Origin: Dicaeum eximium
Taxonomy: Eukaryota > Chordata > Aves > Passeriformes > Dicaeidae
Length of the DNA: 64,000 nt
Direction: 5' to 3'
NCBI GenBank assembly: GCA_013396995.1
Contig: VWZP01009169.1
Coordinates: forward strand, 3,179,198 to 3,243,197
Shown: in pieces, positions 59,459-64,000 of the stretch
Numbering within the stretch: position 1 is the stretch's first letter
Layout: every line of letters begins with the position of its first letter
The notes under the pieces: model-generated
Database searches by the model: none
What the model saw: only the letters and a program-made list of their open reading frames with translations
What the model was told of the DNA's origin: nothing
Made by a program: the position numbers and the translations under genes

Positions 59459-61078
59459 GTAGGAGTGAACTCTTCCATAGCTTTTCTGTCTTGAATTTCT
59501 GGAGGAGAAATGAATGCATGACAGTGGTCTGAGCCTTGCCCACCTGCAGTCAGGCTGCATCACTTGGTGCTCTGCCACTGTTCGAAAAATCTGAAGACCA
59601 AAAGAAGTTGGGACGGACACATGGGGCAGGGTCTAAACTTCGGATACACACAAACCTCATACTCATGGGCAGCTCTCAGAGTCAGCACCTACCAACAGCT
59701 GATGCTCTAGTTCATGTCAGTGCCACTGACTTCCAAAAGCTCTGGAGCTTTACATTTATATTGGCATATCAAACTTCCTGTTTCTCCCATTCATCCAGAG
59801 GAAAAGAGGCTGTAGTTCCCTGAGTACTGAACAAGGTGACTGTATTAGCTGTCTTTCATTTTGTCTATTTTTTCTTAAACAGCCAACTGCCTGAGCTGGC
59901 TAGGTGACAGAAAACTGTCTGAATTACAGATTATAGAACAAACAGCATACTTTAAAAGTGGCCATTTATTAGAATGTCTTTTTCCCCTCCTCTTTTTCTT
60001 GGAAAGCAAGTCACTTTCAATCTGTCTATCTCCACTGAATGAGATTTAGCAGCAGAAGGATTTTACTTTACTCCTTTAACTCCCCCAGCTTTCCTTTGCT
60101 TTTGGAATATTTTCAATGTTTTGTATGCTGCAGAACTGGATCATTACTCTGAAGTTTTAGGAAAAGACACAGACCCAACTGCCATAAACAACCTTTATGA
60201 TTATTCCTTACAGTGATGATAACTACTTCATTAACTGACTCAATACATTAAAATTAACAATCCAATCCCTTGTCTTTGGATTTTCCATCTGCTCCCTTCT
60301 CTCTTTTATTTTTCTATCTAATCCAATAAACATAATGAATAACTCTTATTTACTAGCTCACAGTCACATGGATAAGCTGTGAAGAATGTGATGTTAATTG
60401 GTGCATGATGAGATTTCATTTCTCATTCTGCTTCTGCAAATAGCTGATGCTGTTTCAGCGGGTTCCTTTCTCTTTCTGTAAACCACATTCCTTGAAACAA
60501 GGAAACTTAGTTCACAGAGGGGAAGAAAGGCACATGAAACTTCAGTGCTGTTAAGAGACTGGATTTAGACCCTGTCCCAAGAGCAGCTTCCATTCCAATG
60601 CTTCAGGTGCAAACACTGCAGCTTCCTCACTAGAAATGACCTTGCAAAGCCTTGCTTCCTTTTGTCCCCAAAATCCAAAGCCAAAGCTGTCCTGGTCTCA
60701 GTTAGAATCATAATATTTATGACTATATTGCCAATCACTGGGAAGTAGCCTGAGCTATTCAGCCATAAACTAAACTGACCCTTACCCCTGCCTCCATGGG
60801 TCTCTAAACAGTACTCTTCCATCCTCATTAAACACACTTTATGACAGTGGCTCCAGACACTAGAGTAACACTTATGTAAGCTACTTGTATTTTTGTGCAG
60901 TTAGACATCTTGATGCCCTTACAGCTTTTGTTGAGCTTCTTACATTATTTGGGTTTGTTTTTTTTTTTTTTCTCCTTAAATATTTTGTTGTTATTAATTT
61001 ATGTGATACTTTCATTTTCATCCATACTTACTCCAGTGTGAACTGGATTCCAATCAACAAGTCCTCATCAATTTTCTG

Positions 61079-61098
61079 TTTTTTTTTTTTTTTCTTTT
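61079..61098. repeat. Poly(T) tract
   Basis: T run with one C on the + strand. A second, similar T run lies at 60958-60971. Confidence 0.75.
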
Positions 61099-62135
61099 AA
61101 AGACCGGGCAACCAAAGTTGCTTTTGAATTAAAAATCTATGAGAAGTTTTTCAGTTCACACTTAGTCTTTTTTCCTCTTTCGGAAATATTCCATTCTGAC
61201 CAAGTATGTGTTTACTCTGGGTTTGTGACTTTTAAACTTCATCCAAATGTCTGTAAAGAAAAACGTCAATGCAAAGACCTGTTCTTTTGCATCTGAAATG
61301 TTGAGTGAGTAGAGATAAAGACGTTTCTTTCTTTGCTGTTATTAACATGATCTTCATGTTTTTTTCCAGTTTCATTTACATTAAACAATTTTTCTATTTT
61401 TCTAATTTTGTTAATGACTGAGAGTCTCTTCTCCTCTCTCAAGCCCAGTGTGTCCTTCCTGGTGGCTATTAGGGAAAGCAAAATTGTCCAGTGTACAGAA
61501 TGCTGGAGCAAGTATTCTTACACTTGTCTTTTGACCTTGCTCTAATCTTACTGTGTAATATTGACCTTTTGATTCAGTATAGCTGGTGTTTTCCTGGAGC
61601 ACTGAGTATGTCATGAAATAGTTGGAGTCTGTCTTTCAGAAGTGCTGTAAGGACTCTTTGGAGGTTACTGAGTGCTTTCAAAATACTTGGCTACAAATTG
61701 TTAAAGGGTATAACGTGCCACTGAAACAAGCTGGTGCTGGTTATACTTGTTAATGCCCACAAACTGTGCCTGTGCATCAGGAGAGGAGAACTGACCCTCA
61801 AGTTATAACCTTGGCAGTTCTTTCAGTAAGGGTCTGGACTGGATTTGTAAAGGTATTTAAGCATTATCCTAGTTAATATTTAAAGACCTAAAAGATTTAT
61901 GCTTTGGAGACCAAATTTATTATTTTCATAAAAGACTTAGGACTCTTAGTTCTGTGACATCTGCTAATTTAAAATATGCAAAGAAACGCTGAAATATCTT
62001 TGAACCATCTGGGCCAGTATTACTTGCTAAGCATTATATGCTCTTAGAAAACAGTGTGTGTCTAAATTCAGCTGCCTTGTTAAACTTGGTATCTTTCTCC
62101 GTGCTAATTTTTGGCATGTTTCCTTCTTCGTTATT

Positions 62136-62155
62136 TGCGACTGCTGCCTGCATAG
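62136..62155 (+). promoter_or_regulatory. TGC-rich 3' splice site, possible SRRM4 enhancer
   Basis: In the 20 nt before the microexon, TGC occurs four times (62136, 62142, 62145, 62149) and is followed by ATAG. A pyrimidine-rich stretch (TTTCCTTCTTCGTTATTT) lies just upstream. UGC motifs next to the acceptor are the known binding pattern of SRRM4/nSR100, which activates neuronal microexons. The motif is seen; the factor is inference. Confidence 0.5.
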
Positions 62156-62188
62156 GACCTGCTAACTAACCCCTCCTCCTGTAAGCAG
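62156..62188 (+). CDS. DAAM2: Candidate DAAM2 microexon in the FH2 linker
   Basis: A 33-nt segment bounded by ctgcatag and CAG|gtgagt, a near-perfect donor. It is in phase with both neighbours and adds 11 residues, DLLTNPSSCKQ, after YQRHQ (residue 601) without a stop. At the same point, paralogue DAAM1 has an alternative insert of similar length and pattern (begins D-hydrophobic-hydrophobic, contains N-x-S, ends KQ), reported as a neuronal microexon affecting FH2 activity. The acceptor is flanked by TGC repeats and a GCATG lies downstream. Splice sites, phase, position and paralogue likeness all agree, though no transcript is available here. The next constitutive exon, expected to begin with KEL-like sequence, is beyond the window. 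Confidence 0.75.
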
Positions 62189-64000
62189 GTGAGTATCATT
62201 GTCTGCTTCTGATCCTCTTGCCATGTGTGTGAAGGTGGAGTCCTGGAGCATGCCATTATGGGGTCACAGCTCATGCTACTCTCTCATATGCCCTTGCACT
62301 CTGTTTTCTTGATGGAGAAGGTGGTGCAAAAACTTCTTTCAGCTGTATAATCTCTGTGATAGGAGGTAGTTCTTGTTCTTTCACTTGCTTATATCTCACT
62401 GCTGGTGTCTGTAGTCCCTTTTTTTATGATCCTTAAGAAAAAAGACCAGGGACAAAGAAGAACATCAGTGTGAACTCTTCCTTAACCAAAGTAATAACCT
62501 CTTGAGAGGAGAACAAAAGGGGCTCTCAGGGAGCCTTCTCTTCCACTGTTCCCATCTGTGTTCTGTCTGCTTTGGACAGTACTTAAGTCTTCGGATGCAT
62601 TTACTTGCCAGATTTTCTGATAAAGAAAAAATTTCTTTGCATAGAACTGGGCACTTTGGTGGAAGGATTTGTGCCATCTGAGGGACAGAAGAGTTCAGTT
62701 TGACACCTGAAACACTCACAAAGTTCAGCAAAATATTAAAATGGTGTTTAGATAGAGATATTGGATTATGCACGTCTTTAAACTGGCTACCTCTCAAGAA
62801 AAATTCTTGGCAACAAGTTTGGTAAGAGAGATGCTACCAGGAAAGGATTGTTCAGATATAATCATAAGTGTCTCTGGTAGTTTCAGAAGAAAACAGATCT
62901 CACCATGAGTGCTCAGGGAGCTGTATTTGGGAAGTCTAGTCACAGCTTTTTCCACATGGGGGAGGCTAACATGGCAGCATATCAAAACAAGTCCATATGG
63001 TAGACGTAGTTCTCTGAAGTATTGATAATTGCCACAAGTTAGGGTGCTGCCATGGTATGAATCTCCAGCTAACCAAAATCAAATTGTATTCAAAGCAAGG
63101 CACCAATGTGATGAACACATTCCACATGTAAAGTCATTTCAGCACTGAAATTTTAGTTGAGTTTTGAATTTGCAACTAAAATATAAAATCTGAAAGACCC
63201 TTTGAAGCACATAACATAGTGTTACTCCAGATGAGAAGTCAGTAAAGGATGATGGCATAAAACTTAGTCATCTTGTTTGTCAGGTTGACACCAGCTCCAA
63301 CTGGTCTTGTGTTCAGGGCTTGGGCTCTCTCACAAAAGCTAGTTGCCACTGCCCCCTTGCTCCTTTTTTTTTCCTGTGTCTGAGGAAATATAAATAGTCC
63401 ATATGCAATCTGCTTTCCTTCAACTGAGCTTGGAATCTGGCTTTGGTAAAACCTGAGGCTTCATCTGCTTTTGCTTACACATGAACTCCAAGTAGCTATA
63501 AATACCTCTCTCAATATGAGTTGAAGAGGATATATTTTTAGATTCTAGCCCTTATGACCAAGGAGTGGGCCATATCTGAATAGTTCAAGTTATTCATCTG
63601 TGTTGAACCCTCTGGGTTGGGGAACTGGAAATGGCGTAGACACTATTATATCAATTCCTGCTGGATGGCTTTAAGGAAAGCTGGTTAAATCCCCACCTCA
63701 CTTACACAGCCAAAGGCTGAAACCTTTTTTTTTTTCTCTTGGGATGGGTGCTGGTTGTCACTATCCAGGTGTCCTTGTCTGCAAATATTAGCTAGTGAGG
63801 AACAGTGAAGCTTTTAAACCAAGCACACAGACCAGCAAGTAGCTTTCTTCCTTTCTCCATATACCCCTGTCTTCCTCCCTACAAACTGAGAAAACCTAAG
63901 AAAACACTGAAATCTCTACATGCCAGATTATACTGGGGGCAGTCCTCTTCTTGGTGGTGTTGGTTATTCTCTCAGAAATAAACTTACTCAATGCCAATTT
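62189..64000 (+). other. Intron after the microexon (partial)
   Basis: The donor is gtgagt; the acceptor is outside the window. A GCATG at 62248-62252 fits an RBFOX site at an enhancing distance downstream. No further DAAM2 exon was found up to the end, and no mobile element was recognised. Minus-strand frames at 62465-62797 and 62794-62985 have no recognised homology. Confidence 0.8.
62248..62252 (+). promoter_or_regulatory. GCATG, possible RBFOX splicing enhancer
   Basis: GCATG begins 60 nt after the microexon donor. RBFOX proteins bind (U)GCAUG, and a downstream position usually promotes inclusion. A 5-mer is common by chance, so this counts only together with the microexon. Another GCATG is upstream at 62114-62118. 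Confidence 0.35.

Larger units (their letters stand above)
59459..62155 (+). other. Intron, 2.7 kb, before the candidate microexon
   Basis: The donor is gtagga and the acceptor is ctgcatag at 62155. If the microexon is skipped, this joins the following sequence as one intron reaching beyond the window. It contains poly(T) tracts at 60958-60971 and 61079-61098. A minus-strand 90-codon open frame at 60565-60837 has no recognised homology. Confidence 0.8.
1..64000 (+). other. DAAM2: DAAM2 gene, internal part (formin)
   Basis: The whole window lies inside one transcription unit read on the + strand. Thirteen exons between 4091 and 59458 total 1803 nt, or 601 codons without a stop. They match a DAAM-type formin in order and phase: GTPase-binding domain, FH3, coiled coil, FH1, start of FH2. 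Known family role: DAAM formins bind Dishevelled and Rho GTPases downstream of Wnt/planar-polarity signalling, and nucleate and elongate unbranched actin through FH2 with profilin-actin fed by FH1. DAAM2 is also linked to canonical Wnt signalling and glial development. Exons for about 55 N-terminal residues are upstream. The rest of FH2 and the DAD tail are downstream. The DAAM2 rather than DAAM1 call comes from the second exon (DPNKLATSWPDYYIDR) and from residues such as RNGGNFQQWQLLDR. No promoter, 5' UTR or 3' end is present. Confidence 0.96.

Noticed and set aside
1..64000. Bacterial-type features, CRISPR arrays, tRNA/rRNA genes, CpG-island promoter
   Set aside because: None seen: no regularly spaced repeats with spacers, no cloverleaf or rRNA cores, and CpG is sparse throughout.

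Overview
The window is nuclear DNA from a vertebrate, most likely a bird. It holds part of one large, widely split gene on the + strand: DAAM2, a Dishevelled-associated, Diaphanous-related formin. Non-avian sauropsids are not excluded. The sauropsid call rests on CR1-type LINE fragments (about 9.6-10.6 kb, 22.2-22.5 kb, 43.6-43.8 kb and a degraded one near 41.7 kb), sparse interspersed repeats and the absence of Alu/L1-like sequence. DAAM2 is preferred over DAAM1 because the second exon encodes EQEDPNKLATSWPDYYIDR, the DAAM2 version of that segment, and the FH1 region also reads like DAAM2.

Thirteen constitutive coding exons can be placed to the base: 4091-4180, 23049-23123, 29455-29549, 35779-36112, 44099-44209, 45262-45365, 46579-46645, 47548-47665, 49191-49329, 50767-50825, 51206-51390, 52279-52596 and 59351-59458. 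All have AG acceptors and GT donors, and their phases join into one uninterrupted 601-codon frame. In order this encodes most of the GTPase-binding domain, the FH3/armadillo region, a coiled coil, the proline-rich FH1 and the start of FH2 (lasso). About 55 N-terminal residues lie upstream. Most of FH2 and the C-terminal autoregulatory tail lie downstream. In residue numbers below, 1 is the first residue encoded at 4091.

A fourteenth, very short candidate exon (62156-62188, 33 nt, frame-preserving, DLLTNPSSCKQ) lies in the intron after the lasso exon. It has clean splice sites, four TGC triplets packed just before its acceptor and a GCATG about 60 nt after its donor. That is the layout of a neuronal microexon. 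It falls in the FH2 linker, where the paralogue DAAM1 has an alternative microexon of similar sequence. It is the most interesting item here.

The rest is intronic: long introns in the 5' part (up to about 18.9 kb), short ones from 44 to 52 kb, then 6.8 kb and beyond. They carry CR1 fragments, simple repeats (mostly T/G-rich on the sense strand), a few small local duplications, one perfect 22-bp palindrome, and a complex stretch at 27.3-28.5 kb that could be conserved regulatory DNA. No other protein gene, tRNA, rRNA, CpG-island promoter or CRISPR array was recognised. The bacterial categories (operons, RBS, terminators) do not apply.
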